Shown here: piece after piece, positions 34,169-42,154 of the stretch
Layout of the letters: each line of letters starts with the position of its first letter
How positions within the stretch are numbered: position 1 is the stretch's first letter
Source: CAZHOV01 sp964534315
Lineage (GTDB): Bacteria > Bacteroidota > Bacteroidia > Chitinophagales > Saprospiraceae
Reading direction: 5' to 3'
Assembly (NCBI GenBank): GCA_964534315.1
Contig: CAZHOV010000024.1
Coordinates: 1-42,154, forward strand
DNA: 42,154 nucleotides
The notes under the pieces: model-generated
What the model saw: only the letters and a program-made list of their open reading frames with translations
Databases searched by the model: none
Told to the model about the DNA's origin: nothing
Made by a program: the position numbers and the translations under genes

Positions 34169-37100
34169 ATGAACAAATTAGTTATCCTTTTTTTATTACA
34201 TTTTACCTTTTCACTTTCAATAGGACAGGTGATTTATTCTGTAAATCCTGCTGATAATTCCCTTTCAAGAATAAATATGTTGAATTGTGATTCTACAATT
34301 TTAATAGACGAGTTAGCTATTCAAGGAGGGGGAATGGATATTAGTGTAAGTCCAGATGGTATCTTATACATTGACATAGGAGGAGAATTATACTCTATTG
34401 ATACATTGTCAGGACAACTTACATTTGTAACAGATTTTAACATTTTAATTGCTGGTCAAACTTGTGATAGTGAAGGCATAGTTTATGTATCTGACTTTGA
34501 ACTAGCAACTTATGACCCTTCTACAGGTATGATTGATTATAAAGGAAATTTTCCTCCGGGTATGTCAACCACCGGAGACTTGACTTTCAGAGATGGAGAA
34601 TTGTTAATGGCTGCAAATGGTTCAGAAATTGTTAAAGTGGATATTGAAAACCCGGAAAATAGCACCGTCTTGATGAGCTTTTCCCCTTCCCAGCCAGATA
34701 GGTTTTTATTAATTGTTGGATTGGTAACGGTGCCTACCGATTGTCAATCCAGTGTCACCTATGCTACAGGATGGGAGTTTTGGTTCGATTCTTTGGGAAA
34801 TAATCAAACTGAATTTTTTTTTTGGGAGGTTGATTTTGATAATGAACAATTAAATACTATTTGTACCGATTTTCATTCAGTAGGCGCTGCCTCCCCTCTC
34901 GAATTCATTGCCTCCGACTGTGAGTTGCTGCTCAACTTTGATATCAACAACAGCACCGGCTTGCCGCCTTATGATTATCAGGCAGATAGTCTGTGCAATA
35001 TCTTTTCATTACCCATTGTAGATAATGATCCGGATGTGTATTCGGATGCTGGTGCGATGGACTCTTTGCTACTGGTGTTGACCAATCTTCAGCCGGACGG
35101 GATGGAAGAGTATCTTCAGTTTTCAGGAATGATGATACCTAATCTGACCGTGCTGGGCAATCAAACCGATAGCCTGTGGCTGATCAACCAGGGGGGCAAT
35201 GCCGATTTTGACGCTTTCAGACAGGCCTTGCTTCAGGTCGATTATGTCAATGTAGCTTCCTCGCCCACTTCCGGCACCAGGATTATGGAGGGCCGCTTTT
35301 GGTCGCAAGGAGATACCTCTAACCTGGCAACGGCCTTTCTGCCGGTCCTTACCGGCCCTGCTCCTGTTCTTGACACCTTCCAAATCTGCCAGGGAGATAC
35401 ACTTACATGGTATGGAAATGCCTATTCGAGCGACACTTCCTTTTGCGACACCTTCCCTACAACAACGGGCTGTGATTCGGTGGTAGGGCTGTATTTAAGT
35501 GTGATTCCTGTGGTAACTACTTACGATTCGGCAACTATTTGTAGTGGAGAAGGCTATAATTTTCAAGGACAATTGTTGGATTCAGATACCACCATTTGTA
35601 ACACCTTTGCTCTTCCGAGCGGTTGCGATTCTACTGCCTGTTTCACACTGGAGGTGTTGTCGGCTTATGATAGTCTTTTCAGTGAAGTCTTATGCGAAGG
35701 AGAGATGTATAGTTTTCAAGGACAGGTGTTTACCTCCGATACCTCTTTTTGCGATACCTTTACTACCGTAGATGGCTGCGATTCGGTGGTTTGCCTGGAA
35801 TTAACCTTTTTGCCGGTGCAAACCTTGCAAACTACCACAGAACTTTGTGAAGGAGATCTTTTTGATTGGCAAGGCACCCCCATTTCAGTCGATACCTTTT
35901 TATGTGATACGTTGATGGGAATGAATGGCTGCGATTCAATCCATTGTGTGGAACTGTCTTTTTTGCCGGGATATTCCTCTGAAGAGTTCGTTGAACGATG
36001 CGAAGGAGATACCCTTTGGTGGCAGGGGGCGCCTCTCCTTTCCGATACTTCTTTTTGTGATACCCTGCTTGCCGGCAATGGTTGCGATTCGGTTTTGTGC
36101 CTGACCCTTATAGTGGGCAATACCTATTTGTTTGAGGAAGATGCTCAGATTTGTGAAGGACAAAGTTATTTTTGGCAGGGGATGGATTACGATCGGGATA
36201 CCTCCTTATGCCTGGTGTATCAGACAAATGAAGGATGCGACAGTACCTATTGTCTCGATCTGGAAGTCGTTCCGTCTCCTGTTTTCGACCTGGGGGAAGA
36301 TACGTTGGTGTGCGCGTCCCGGGCGCTATTGATCGAAGCCCCTGATTTTGCCGGTCACTCCTTTTGGTGGAATACCGGAGCGACGGGTTCCTCCATAGAG
36401 ATCGATAGTTCAGGCCTCTACATACTCCAGGTCACTTCTCCGGATGGTTGTTCCTTTACCGACAGTATTCAAGTCATCTTATCTACTAGTCCACGGGTAG
36501 AAGTTGCCGTAACTGATCCGGGATGCGATGATCCTGGTAGTGGCAGTATAGAAATCGTTTCAATAGAGGGGGGGAAGCCACCTTATTCAGGCCAGTTGGA
36601 AGGAAATCCTTTTTCGGGGCCTGTTTTAACAGACGGCTTGATAGAGGGCTGGTATGATTTGACCCTCACCGATAGTTCAGGGTGTCAGTTGGATACTTCA
36701 TTTTTTCTTGAAGAACCTTTTCCGCTCGAAGCCTTAGCTCCGAAGTTGATAGAGCTCTACCTTGGAGAAGATACGACCATTACGGTAATTACCAACAAAT
36801 TAGTAGAGGAGGTGAATTGGGTCCCTGGTTTGGGGATTTCCTGTGATACTTGTTTACAGACTACTATTGGTCCGGAGCAACCTACTACCTATACGATCTT
36901 TATAGAAGATACAGAGGGATGTACGCTGGAATTGTCTTTAGAGGTATTGATACTCGAAACCGAGCACGTGGGGGTGCCCAATATTTTTACCCCCAATAAC
37001 GATGGACGCAATGATTATTTCCGTCCCTATGTAAATAATGGTGCGGTAGAGGCTATTCGTCAATTTCGGGTGTTTGACCGATGGGGAGAATTGGTCTATG

Positions 37101-37255
37101 ATGCTCCCCGGCTTTCACCGGATAATATGGGCGGATGGGACGGTACTTTCCGGGGGAAGGAGATGCCCGTGGATGTGTATATCTATTATGTAGAGGTACT
37201 TCTGGTCAATGGCAAAACGGAGGTTTTGAAAGGAGATGTGATGTTGTTGCGGTAA
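34169..37255 (+). CDS. Secreted multidomain protein with T9SS type B (CHU_C) sorting domain
   Basis: A 1028-aa secreted surface protein. A signal peptide (MNKLVILFLLHFTFSLSIGQ) precedes an N-terminal region of about 240 residues with repeated strands like VIYSVNPADNSLSRIN and GELYSIDTLSGQL, probably a beta-propeller. Residues about 401-700 hold six cysteine-rich repeats of about 49 residues (CxGxxxxWxGxxxxxDTSFCDT...GCDSVxCL). An SprB-like segment (IEGGKPPYSGQL) and an Ig-like segment lead to a CHU_C domain (VPNIFTPNNDGRNDYF, FDRWGELVYD, WDGTFRG). The last 90 residues align with the end of the 2703-8214 protein. Base composition changes sharply near 34,900 inside the gene (about 22-27% GC before, 45-53% after in sample windows), suggesting a mosaic gene. 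Confidence 0.9.
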   Translation: MNKLVILFLLHFTFSLSIGQVIYSVNPADNSLSRINMLNCDSTILIDELAIQGGGMDISVSPDGILYIDIGGELYSIDTLSGQLTFVTDFNILIAGQTCDSEGIVYVSDFELATYDPSTGMIDYKGNFPPGMSTTGDLTFRDGELLMAANGSEIVKVDIENPENSTVLMSFSPSQPDRFLLIVGLVTVPTDCQSSVTYATGWEFWFDSLGNNQTEFFFWEVDFDNEQLNTICTDFHSVGAASPLEFIASDCELLLNFDINNSTGLPPYDYQADSLCNIFSLPIVDNDPDVYSDAGAMDSLLLVLTNLQPDGMEEYLQFSGMMIPNLTVLGNQTDSLWLINQGGNADFDAFRQALLQVDYVNVASSPTSGTRIMEGRFWSQGDTSNLATAFLPVLTGPAPVLDTFQICQGDTLTWYGNAYSSDTSFCDTFPTTTGCDSVVGLYLSVIPVVTTYDSATICSGEGYNFQGQLLDSDTTICNTFALPSGCDSTACFTLEVLSAYDSLFSEVLCEGEMYSFQGQVFTSDTSFCDTFTTVDGCDSVVCLELTFLPVQTLQTTTELCEGDLFDWQGTPISVDTFLCDTLMGMNGCDSIHCVELSFLPGYSSEEFVERCEGDTLWWQGAPLLSDTSFCDTLLAGNGCDSVLCLTLIVGNTYLFEEDAQICEGQSYFWQGMDYDRDTSLCLVYQTNEGCDSTYCLDLEVVPSPVFDLGEDTLVCASRALLIEAPDFAGHSFWWNTGATGSSIEIDSSGLYILQVTSPDGCSFTDSIQVILSTSPRVEVAVTDPGCDDPGSGSIEIVSIEGGKPPYSGQLEGNPFSGPVLTDGLIEGWYDLTLTDSSGCQLDTSFFLEEPFPLEALAPKLIELYLGEDTTITVITNKLVEEVNWVPGLGISCDTCLQTTIGPEQPTTYTIFIEDTEGCTLELSLEVLILETEHVGVPNIFTPNNDGRNDYFRPYVNNGAVEAIRQFRVFDRWGELVYDAPRLSPDNMGGWDGTFRGKEMPVDVYIYYVEVLLVNGKTEVLKGDVMLLR

Positions 37256-37266
37256 GGAGAGAGGTG

Positions 37267-37319
37267 GTCGAGGTATCCAGATGTCACGGTATCATAGTTT
37301 CTGGGTTTTGAGGGTCGCA
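37267..37319 (+). repeat. Octamer-phased repeat B, copy 2
   Basis: Bases 37272-37311 match 31843-31882 at 36 of 40 positions and keep the 8-base period (GGTATCCA, GATGTCAC, GGTATCAT, AGTTTCTG, GGTTTTGA). It lies just after the T9SS type B gene. Confidence 0.8.
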
Positions 37320-37440
37320 GAGTGAAAGAGGGTACAGAAGGGTACAAAAGGAGGTGACGAGGGAGCGAACAATGGGGAATCCCTGAAAAAGGTGCTTTCG
37401 GATTGTCGCGGATGAAAAATGGTCGACCGGCAATTTGTCT

Positions 37441-37482
37441 GGCGGTATTTAGCAGGGTGCCAGAGGCACCCGGAAGGTGGGG
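37441..37482. repeat. Palindromic intergenic repeat A, copy 2
   Basis: Second copy of the GGTGCC-AGA-GGCACC element found at 31701-31743, in the same orientation. The rest of 37256-37548 holds repeat B and low-complexity sequence but no gene. Confidence 0.75.
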
Positions 37483-37548
37483 TGAGACGAAGACGTCTCC
37501 CCCAGCAGAGTGCGTTTCATTCCTTTTTCATTCCCTTTTCACTCCTTA

Positions 37549-39540
37549 TCACTCCTTTTCATTAACCAAAACCACCGCAGTCATCCCGCCCACCACCAGT
37601 TCACTCGGATTGCCCAAATCTTTTCCTGATTGGGAGTAGCCATCGGGAGAAAGCAGTTGTCTCCACTCTCCTTCCGGAAGGTCTAACGCTCTGGTTTCGG
37701 GATTGGCGTTGTAGATGATCAGGAGTTCTTCTTTCTCTCCTGAAATGATGTAAGCGATCAGAAATTCGTCCTCCTGCTCGAGGAATTGGAGGTTTTCCTG
37801 AATGGCTTTTGTAGAAGACAGTCTAAAGTGGAGATAGTCTTTTCTCAATTGGATGAGATCCTGAAAATAATTTACGACCTCCATGTACTGCTCTTTGCGG
37901 AGCCAATCGAGCTGATTGATAGAGTCGGGTGATTCGTAAGAGTTTTCTTCGCCTTGTTTGGTGCGCAGGAATTCCATGCCGGCATGGAGGAAGGGTATTC
38001 CCTGGGCAGTCAGGACCATCGCTCCTGCCAGTTTTTGCCTGTTGATCAGCTCTTCTTCTGAGGCCTTCGGAGCGGAAAGCGTGAGCTTATCGAAAAGCGT
38101 ATGATTATCGTGGCAGGAGACGTATTGAATCGATTGATAAGGCTCGTTGGCCCAGGGCGCATTGGAATAATTGACATTTGGGTAATCCACCTGGGGGTGC
38201 TCGGTGGAGGCTACTATTCCGAATTTAATAGATTCCTGTGTTGCTTCTTTTCCGGTAATAAAGCCGGTATCTTCTGCATTGAATACGCTGCCTTTAACGC
38301 CATCGCGGAAATCATCGCTGAAAGCGGCGATTTTTTCTAGTTTATGGGTGTAACGTTTTAAGGCTCTTTTTTTACCGGGTAGCGGGCTGCTCCCCACTGT
38401 CCAGCCTTCCCCATAAAGAAGAATGTCAGGTTTGATCTGGTGGAGCTCTTTGCTGATGAGATTCATGGTTTCGATATCATGGATGCCCATGAGGTCGAAC
38501 CGAAATCCGTCTATATGATACTCGGTAACCCAATATTTCAGGGACTCCACTATAAACTTGCGCATCATGTGGCGTTCGGAAGCTGTTTCGTTGCCACAGG
38601 CTGAAGCATCTGAAAATTCTCCTCCCCATTTTTGGCGGTAGTAATAGCCAGGCACCAATTGGTTGAACAACGATTCTTTGGTAGCTCCGGTATGGTTATA
38701 CACGACATCCATCACTACTCTCAACCCATTTTTATGCAACGCCTGAACCATTTGCTTAAATTCCTTGATGCGGGTAGCGCCATCATACGGGTCGGTGGAA
38801 TAACTACCTTCCGGGACGTTATAGTTCTCAGGATCATAGCCCCAGTTGTAATCATTTTCTTCAAGTTTGGTCTCATCGATTGACCGGAAATCAAAGCTTG
38901 GCAGCAGATGGACATGGGTGACGCCTAGTGATTTGATATGATCGAGGCCTGTAGAAATGCCATTTGGCGTTTTGGTGTCCGTTTCTGTCAATCCCAAAAA
39001 CTTTCCCTTATGCTGAATGCCGGAGGCCGGATGAATAGATAGATCCCTGATGTGCAGCTCGTAAAGGATGGCGTCTGTTTTATGGTTGAATGCGGGAAGG
39101 CTATCCTTATCCCAGTTTTTAGGATTCGTTTCTGCCAGATCAATGACCTGGGCTCGCTGACCATTCACCCCGACCGCTTTGGCATAAGGGTCGGGCACTT
39201 CATTGAGCCAAAGCCCGGAAACATAAGCCTGAAAAGTATAAAAAAGTCCTTTTAACTCCTCTTCTAGTGTAATTTCCCAAACGCCGTGTTTGTCTTTTTC
39301 CAGTTCGTATTCCTGCACCGCTTTTCCTCCGATACCTTCATGGTAAAAGCGTAGTTTCATCTGCTGTGCAATCGGAGACCATACTTTGAAGGTCGATCGT
39401 TGTGGCGAATAAGTTAATCCAAGGTCTGGTCCGTCATAAACCGGATAGTCAAAAAAAGAGCGGTATTTCATAGTAGGCGAAGAATCACAAGCAAAAATTA
39501 ACGAAGAGATTAAAGCTAGTATTAAAATTTTATTTTTCAT
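37549..39540 (-). CDS. pulA: Type I pullulanase lipoprotein (GH13)
   Basis: Pullulanase hydrolyses alpha-1,6 branches in pullulan, starch or glycogen. A lipoprotein signal ends at LIFAC (C18), so it is anchored in the envelope. A CBM48-like beta domain (STFKVWSPIAQQMKLRFYHE) precedes the GH13 barrel. Diagnostic motifs are YNWGYDPENY (type I signature), VVMDVVYNHTG, the nucleophile Asp in GFRFDLMGIHD, the acid Glu in LLYGEGW and the Asp in SCHDNHTL. The domain order and 663-aa length match PulA/AmyX. The ATG at 39540 is used; a GTG one codon earlier is in frame. There are no SusC/SusD partners adjacent, so it probably works with a glycan locus elsewhere. Confidence 0.95.
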   Translation of the reverse strand: MKNKILILALISSLIFACDSSPTMKYRSFFDYPVYDGPDLGLTYSPQRSTFKVWSPIAQQMKLRFYHEGIGGKAVQEYELEKDKHGVWEITLEEELKGLFYTFQAYVSGLWLNEVPDPYAKAVGVNGQRAQVIDLAETNPKNWDKDSLPAFNHKTDAILYELHIRDLSIHPASGIQHKGKFLGLTETDTKTPNGISTGLDHIKSLGVTHVHLLPSFDFRSIDETKLEENDYNWGYDPENYNVPEGSYSTDPYDGATRIKEFKQMVQALHKNGLRVVMDVVYNHTGATKESLFNQLVPGYYYRQKWGGEFSDASACGNETASERHMMRKFIVESLKYWVTEYHIDGFRFDLMGIHDIETMNLISKELHQIKPDILLYGEGWTVGSSPLPGKKRALKRYTHKLEKIAAFSDDFRDGVKGSVFNAEDTGFITGKEATQESIKFGIVASTEHPQVDYPNVNYSNAPWANEPYQSIQYVSCHDNHTLFDKLTLSAPKASEEELINRQKLAGAMVLTAQGIPFLHAGMEFLRTKQGEENSYESPDSINQLDWLRKEQYMEVVNYFQDLIQLRKDYLHFRLSSTKAIQENLQFLEQEDEFLIAYIISGEKEELLIIYNANPETRALDLPEGEWRQLLSPDGYSQSGKDLGNPSELVVGGMTAVVLVNEKE

Positions 39541-39641
39541 CACGCGCTAAACTAAAAATTTAATATTGTGTTCACAAATCTATTAAATCCATGTTAAACT
39601 CGACTAAAGATCGAAACTTTTTGGGAGAAAATGCATCTTAT

Positions 39642-39697
39642 GAATAGAGGAATAGAGGAATAGAGGAATAGAGGAATAGAGGAATAGAGGAATAGAG
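39642..39697 (+). repeat. Perfect octamer tandem repeat (GAATAGAG x7)
   Basis: Seven exact copies of GAATAGAG, starting about 100 bases upstream of the pullulanase start codon. The 8-base period matches the other intergenic tracts of the window, though the unit sequence differs. Confidence 0.92.
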
Positions 39698-39809
39698 GAG
39701 TACGTCGCGGCATCATAAGTTGACAACGTGATGACGGGAATCGGGTAACAATTTGGGGGGAGATGACATTAATAGACAGAAACCTTACTCATAATAAATC
39801 AGCATTGCC

Positions 39810-39989
39810 ATGAAAAAGCATTTTGAAAATCGACTAGAGGCTATAGAGTGGATAGCCAATTATGCCAAAGATGAGGGGAAGTTTGAGGTGTTAAGGGAGC
39901 AGTTGATGTTTAATCATCTTTACACAGGGAAATACTTTTTGGATCTTTCCAAGAAGATCGGTGAGGTCGTTATGATGAAAAATAAGTAA
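39810..39989 (+). CDS. Small protein of unknown function (59 aa)
   Basis: An open frame from ATG 39810 to TAA 39987-39989 encodes a 59-residue charged helical protein that begins MKKHFENRLEAIEWIANYAK and contains EVLREQLMFNHLYTGKYF. The codon use looks like the neighbours', it has no low-complexity bias, and it fills a gene-sized space after the octamer repeat. It is convergent with the TPR gene at 40001. I do not recognise a family. It may be a true small gene, but translation is unproven. Confidence 0.6.
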   Translation: MKKHFENRLEAIEWIANYAKDEGKFEVLREQLMFNHLYTGKYFLDLSKKIGEVVMMKNK

Positions 39990-40000
39990 TTCTATTTTAC

Positions 40001-40945
40001 CTAGAGATCGAGTTTTGGAGCTAGTTTGACGACCTCTTCATGATAATAATGGCCTTTATCTTCCAGTAAGATATCCAACAATTCTTTGGCCTTTTGTTTT
40101 TGATCCGTTTCTAAATAAGCCAATAACAAGTGCCATTCGGCATTTTCGCGGAAAAGATAATATGATTGCTCGGTAACAAGCTTTTCGAATACCTTTGCTG
40201 CCTCTTCGTAGTTTTCCATCTGAAAATAAATATAACCTAGATTATTTTGGGCATCCCAGTATAGCTCATCTTCCGGAGTTATATTCTTCAAAGCGGTGAT
40301 AGCTTCCTGCTGTTTATTCTCTTCAATCAATGTTTTAATTTCTTCCATTGCAGTCGTTTCCGTATCTCCTCTTAAGTCTTGGTCTTCAAATGCCCAGGAG
40401 GGTGAGAGAGCAGCTGATTCGACTAGTGCGATATAGTTGGTGGTTTCCGGCTGCTTTGTGTCATTATTGGCCTGAGGCAATGGTTTGGATGATTTATTTG
40501 CAGGTTCTGAAGTTTCTTGCTGTTCAGTATTTTGCTTTTCACGTGCTTCCGGTGTCTGATCATCTCCATTTTGAGATGCTCCTTTGTCTGTTTGTTCGAT
40601 AGTGGCGTCCTCTTCGGAGGGTAGCCTGCCATTATCTGCCTGTTGGGGTAGTAAGAAGACGATAAGCAGCAGGAGGATCGTAATGAGGCCGGCCAGGATA
40701 AAGAGTATCCTGTAATTCCCGGATGTGCTATTTCCTTCTGGTTCATCTTTCCATGCGGTAAGTTTACCTCTCAGGTCATCCTCAAGGAGTAGTTCTATAG
40801 ACCGATGCTCTATTCGATGTTGGTTAACCAACTCAGCCAATTCGGGATCATTGGCGATGGCTTCTTTCATCGCCTGCTCCTCTTGAGGGGACAAGTTGCC
40901 TTTGATGAAGGCTTCTATTTGTTCAAATTGCTGCTCGTTGTTCAT
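40001..40945 (-). CDS. Membrane protein with N-terminal anti-sigma-like region and TPR repeats
   Basis: Coupled to the sigma factor gene by an ATGA overlap, which suggests it is its partner or anti-sigma factor. Residues 1-70 form an acidic helical head (FEQIEAFIKGNLSPQEEQAM) like zinc-less anti-sigma regions of Bacteroidota ECF systems. One membrane helix spans about residues 80-99. A low-complexity linker rich in Gln, Glu and Asn follows, then at least two TPR motifs (YWDAQNNLGYIYFQMENYEEAAKVFEKL and the next) in the periplasm. ATG at 40945. The periplasmic TPR part could sense or bind another protein, for example the divergent TPR protein at 41644; that link is inference. Confidence 0.8.
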   Translation of the reverse strand: MNNEQQFEQIEAFIKGNLSPQEEQAMKEAIANDPELAELVNQHRIEHRSIELLLEDDLRGKLTAWKDEPEGNSTSGNYRILFILAGLITILLLLIVFLLPQQADNGRLPSEEDATIEQTDKGASQNGDDQTPEAREKQNTEQQETSEPANKSSKPLPQANNDTKQPETTNYIALVESAALSPSWAFEDQDLRGDTETTAMEEIKTLIEENKQQEAITALKNITPEDELYWDAQNNLGYIYFQMENYEEAAKVFEKLVTEQSYYLFRENAEWHLLLAYLETDQKQKAKELLDILLEDKGHYYHEEVVKLAPKLDL

Positions 40946-41550
40946 AATAAATCTTTTAAACTATTTTCCAGGGTTGGGTTTTTACCGAGTATTTTTCTCA
41001 ACTTCATGCGGCATCTGTATGCTGCTTTCTTAGCCATTTGTGGGCTACTGAACGCTAATTTTTCTGCTATTTCCGCATTTGAATTATTCAACATATAAAG
41101 TTTTAACACATTCTGACATTTCCGGTCGACCTCTTGCAATAATGTACGCACCTTTTCTTTTAGCTCATCGGCAAACATGATCACATCCGGCGTTTCTCCG
41201 AATTCCTGGTCCATCGTCCGGTTGTCATCTGTCAGGTCGGTCTTTTTATTGATCTCTCTCCGGTGGTTGGTCCACCATTTATTGAGGCAAATTCCGATGA
41301 AATATGTTTTCAGCGAGCTTTTGCCTTCGAACTTAAAATTTCGGATATTGTTGTCCAATATGATAATGCTATCCATAATAGCATCTTCAGCATCCTGAAC
41401 ACTCACTCCTCTGGCCAGAAGCTTTGACTGAGCTATTTTACTCCAGTCAGATTGTTGGAAGATGAAGCGAAACGCTCTATCTCTTTCTCCCCCCTTACTT
41501 CTGATCATTTGGATAAGCTGTTGATCCGAATATTGCAGTTTGGTTGTCAT
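40942..41550 (-). CDS. ECF-type RNA polymerase sigma factor
   Basis: A sigma-70 family protein of 202 aa. Region 2 is recognisable in SVQDAEDAIMDSIIILDNNIRNFKFEGKSSLKTYFIGICLNKWWTNHRRE, and region 4 in LLQEVDRKCQNVLKLYMLNNSNAEIAEKLAFSSPQMAKKAAYRCRMKLRKIL, a helix-turn-helix for the -35 element. It would direct RNA polymerase to a small regulon when released from its partner. The stop TGA overlaps the ATG of the downstream membrane TPR gene, a classic translational coupling. The divergent gene at 41644 is 93 bases away, so this region is a likely promoter for both. Confidence 0.92.
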   Translation of the reverse strand: MTTKLQYSDQQLIQMIRSKGGERDRAFRFIFQQSDWSKIAQSKLLARGVSVQDAEDAIMDSIIILDNNIRNFKFEGKSSLKTYFIGICLNKWWTNHRREINKKTDLTDDNRTMDQEFGETPDVIMFADELKEKVRTLLQEVDRKCQNVLKLYMLNNSNAEIAEKLAFSSPQMAKKAAYRCRMKLRKILGKNPTLENSLKDLL

Positions 41551-41643
41551 TGAGTGCAGAAAATTTTATTAGGGTACCCAGGAAATTTGGATAAAGTTTA
41601 AAATTATGAATTTTTTATTCAAAAAAAGGAAAGAGAATAGGAA

Positions 41644-42154
41644 ATGAAAAGAGTAATTACAACGAGCATGCGTTTTGACCGATTTTATTTAGGCTTTTTG
41701 CTAACCTTATCAATCAGTTTATTGAGCTTTCAGAATTTGTTGTGTGGCCAGGATAGGGGAAGCCAATATGATGACTATAAAGTTTCTTCTGAAGCTCGTC
41801 AGCTTCTTTTCCAATTGGATACGCTTATCGGGGATCCTGGAAAAGTAGATGAGGTGGAAGCTATACTAAATGAATTAGAGGAACTAAAAAAGACCAACAA
41901 GTTTCTTTTAGGAGAGCTCTCTTTTTTTCAAGGGCGTTGGTACCAGCAGAAGGGGTTGATCCGGGAGGCTATCGAAGCGCAAGATGAGGCACTTTTATAT
42001 TTCAATAAACTGAAGAAAAAGCCTGAAAAAAATATCTCCTATATTTACAATCAGCAAGGGATTAATTATTTCTACCTCGGGGATTATGATCAATCGCTTT
42101 CCAATTTTGAAGCTTACCTGGAACGGGTGAAAAATCTTTACGGACCGGCTGATG
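41644..42154 (+). CDS. Secreted TPR-repeat protein, partial at window end
   Basis: Only the first 170 residues are visible. A signal peptide core (FYLGFLLTLSISLLSFQNLLCG) is followed by helical TPR-type repeats (GELSFFQGRWYQQKGLIREAIEAQDEALLYF; SYIYNQQGINYFYLGDYDQSLSNFEAYLE). The frame is open to the last base. It is divergent from the ECF sigma/membrane TPR pair. In related bacteria proteins at this position can continue into a CHAT (caspase-like) peptidase domain, but that is not visible here and remains a guess. ATG at 41644 is chosen; ATG 41668 is possible. Confidence 0.8.
   Translation, partial: MKRVITTSMRFDRFYLGFLLTLSISLLSFQNLLCGQDRGSQYDDYKVSSEARQLLFQLDTLIGDPGKVDEVEAILNELEELKKTNKFLLGELSFFQGRWYQQKGLIREAIEAQDEALLYFNKLKKKPEKNISYIYNQQGINYFYLGDYDQSLSNFEAYLERVKNLYGPAD

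Overview
The window looks like a chromosomal contig from a Bacteroidota member of the Saprospiria (Lewinella/Haliscomenobacter-like). Grounds: a GldB gliding lipoprotein, three secreted proteins with type IX secretion (T9SS) sorting domains (two of the CHU_C 'gliding' type B, one type A), a 7TMR-DISM hybrid kinase ending in an AraC domain, a carboxypeptidase-regulatory/TonB-dependent receptor, many lipoprotein signals, and start codons without Shine-Dalgarno sequences. No rRNA, tRNA, CRISPR array, prophage or IS transposase was seen. Two 100-N assembly gaps lie at 6607-6706 and 29949-30048.

Layout. 117-2413: orphan ABC ATPase, a block of hairpins, tatA and a 2-oxoglutarate/Fe(II) dioxygenase. 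2703-8214: a giant repeat adhesin interrupted by gap 1. 8236-10163: GldB divergent from an outer-membrane beta-barrel gene. 10160-20728: a long run of minus-strand housekeeping genes (class IV aminotransferase, MazF remnant, sulfotransferase-like protein, GbsR-type regulator, GcvT, HEAT-cyclophilin lipoprotein, small membrane protein, PBP1A, AroB, small membrane protein, CBS protein). 20985-28471: hybrid histidine kinase, sterol-desaturase-family protein and TonB-dependent receptor on the plus strand. 28525-31678: methyltransferase, purine-rich minisatellite with gap 2, and a PLP decarboxylase. 32184-37255: two T9SS substrates bounded on both sides by shared intergenic repeats. 37549-42154: pullulanase lipoprotein, a small ORF, and an ECF sigma/membrane TPR gene pair divergent from a secreted TPR protein cut by the window end.

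How the parts relate. The surface theme is strong: T9SS cargo, GldB, an outer-membrane barrel, a TonB-dependent receptor and PBP1A all act at the envelope. The most unusual material is intergenic or within repeats: (i) octamer-phased (8-bp) repeat tracts in several intergenic regions, (ii) palindromic elements with the shared core CACCTATAGGTG upstream of two surface-protein genes, (iii) a 37-bp sequence present twice in inverted orientation 20.8 kb apart, (iv) a palindromic GGTGCC-AGA-GGCACC element beside a duplicated gene end, and (v) a 41-residue tandem repeat with mosaic tails. Both gaps are bordered by exact 55-mers that recur, which suggests a de Bruijn assembly at k=55 that stopped at repeats. 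The sulfotransferase/aminotransferase pair has the same order as a fusion protein I recall from plants, and the sigma/TPR/TPR locus is the best candidate for a regulated signalling module.
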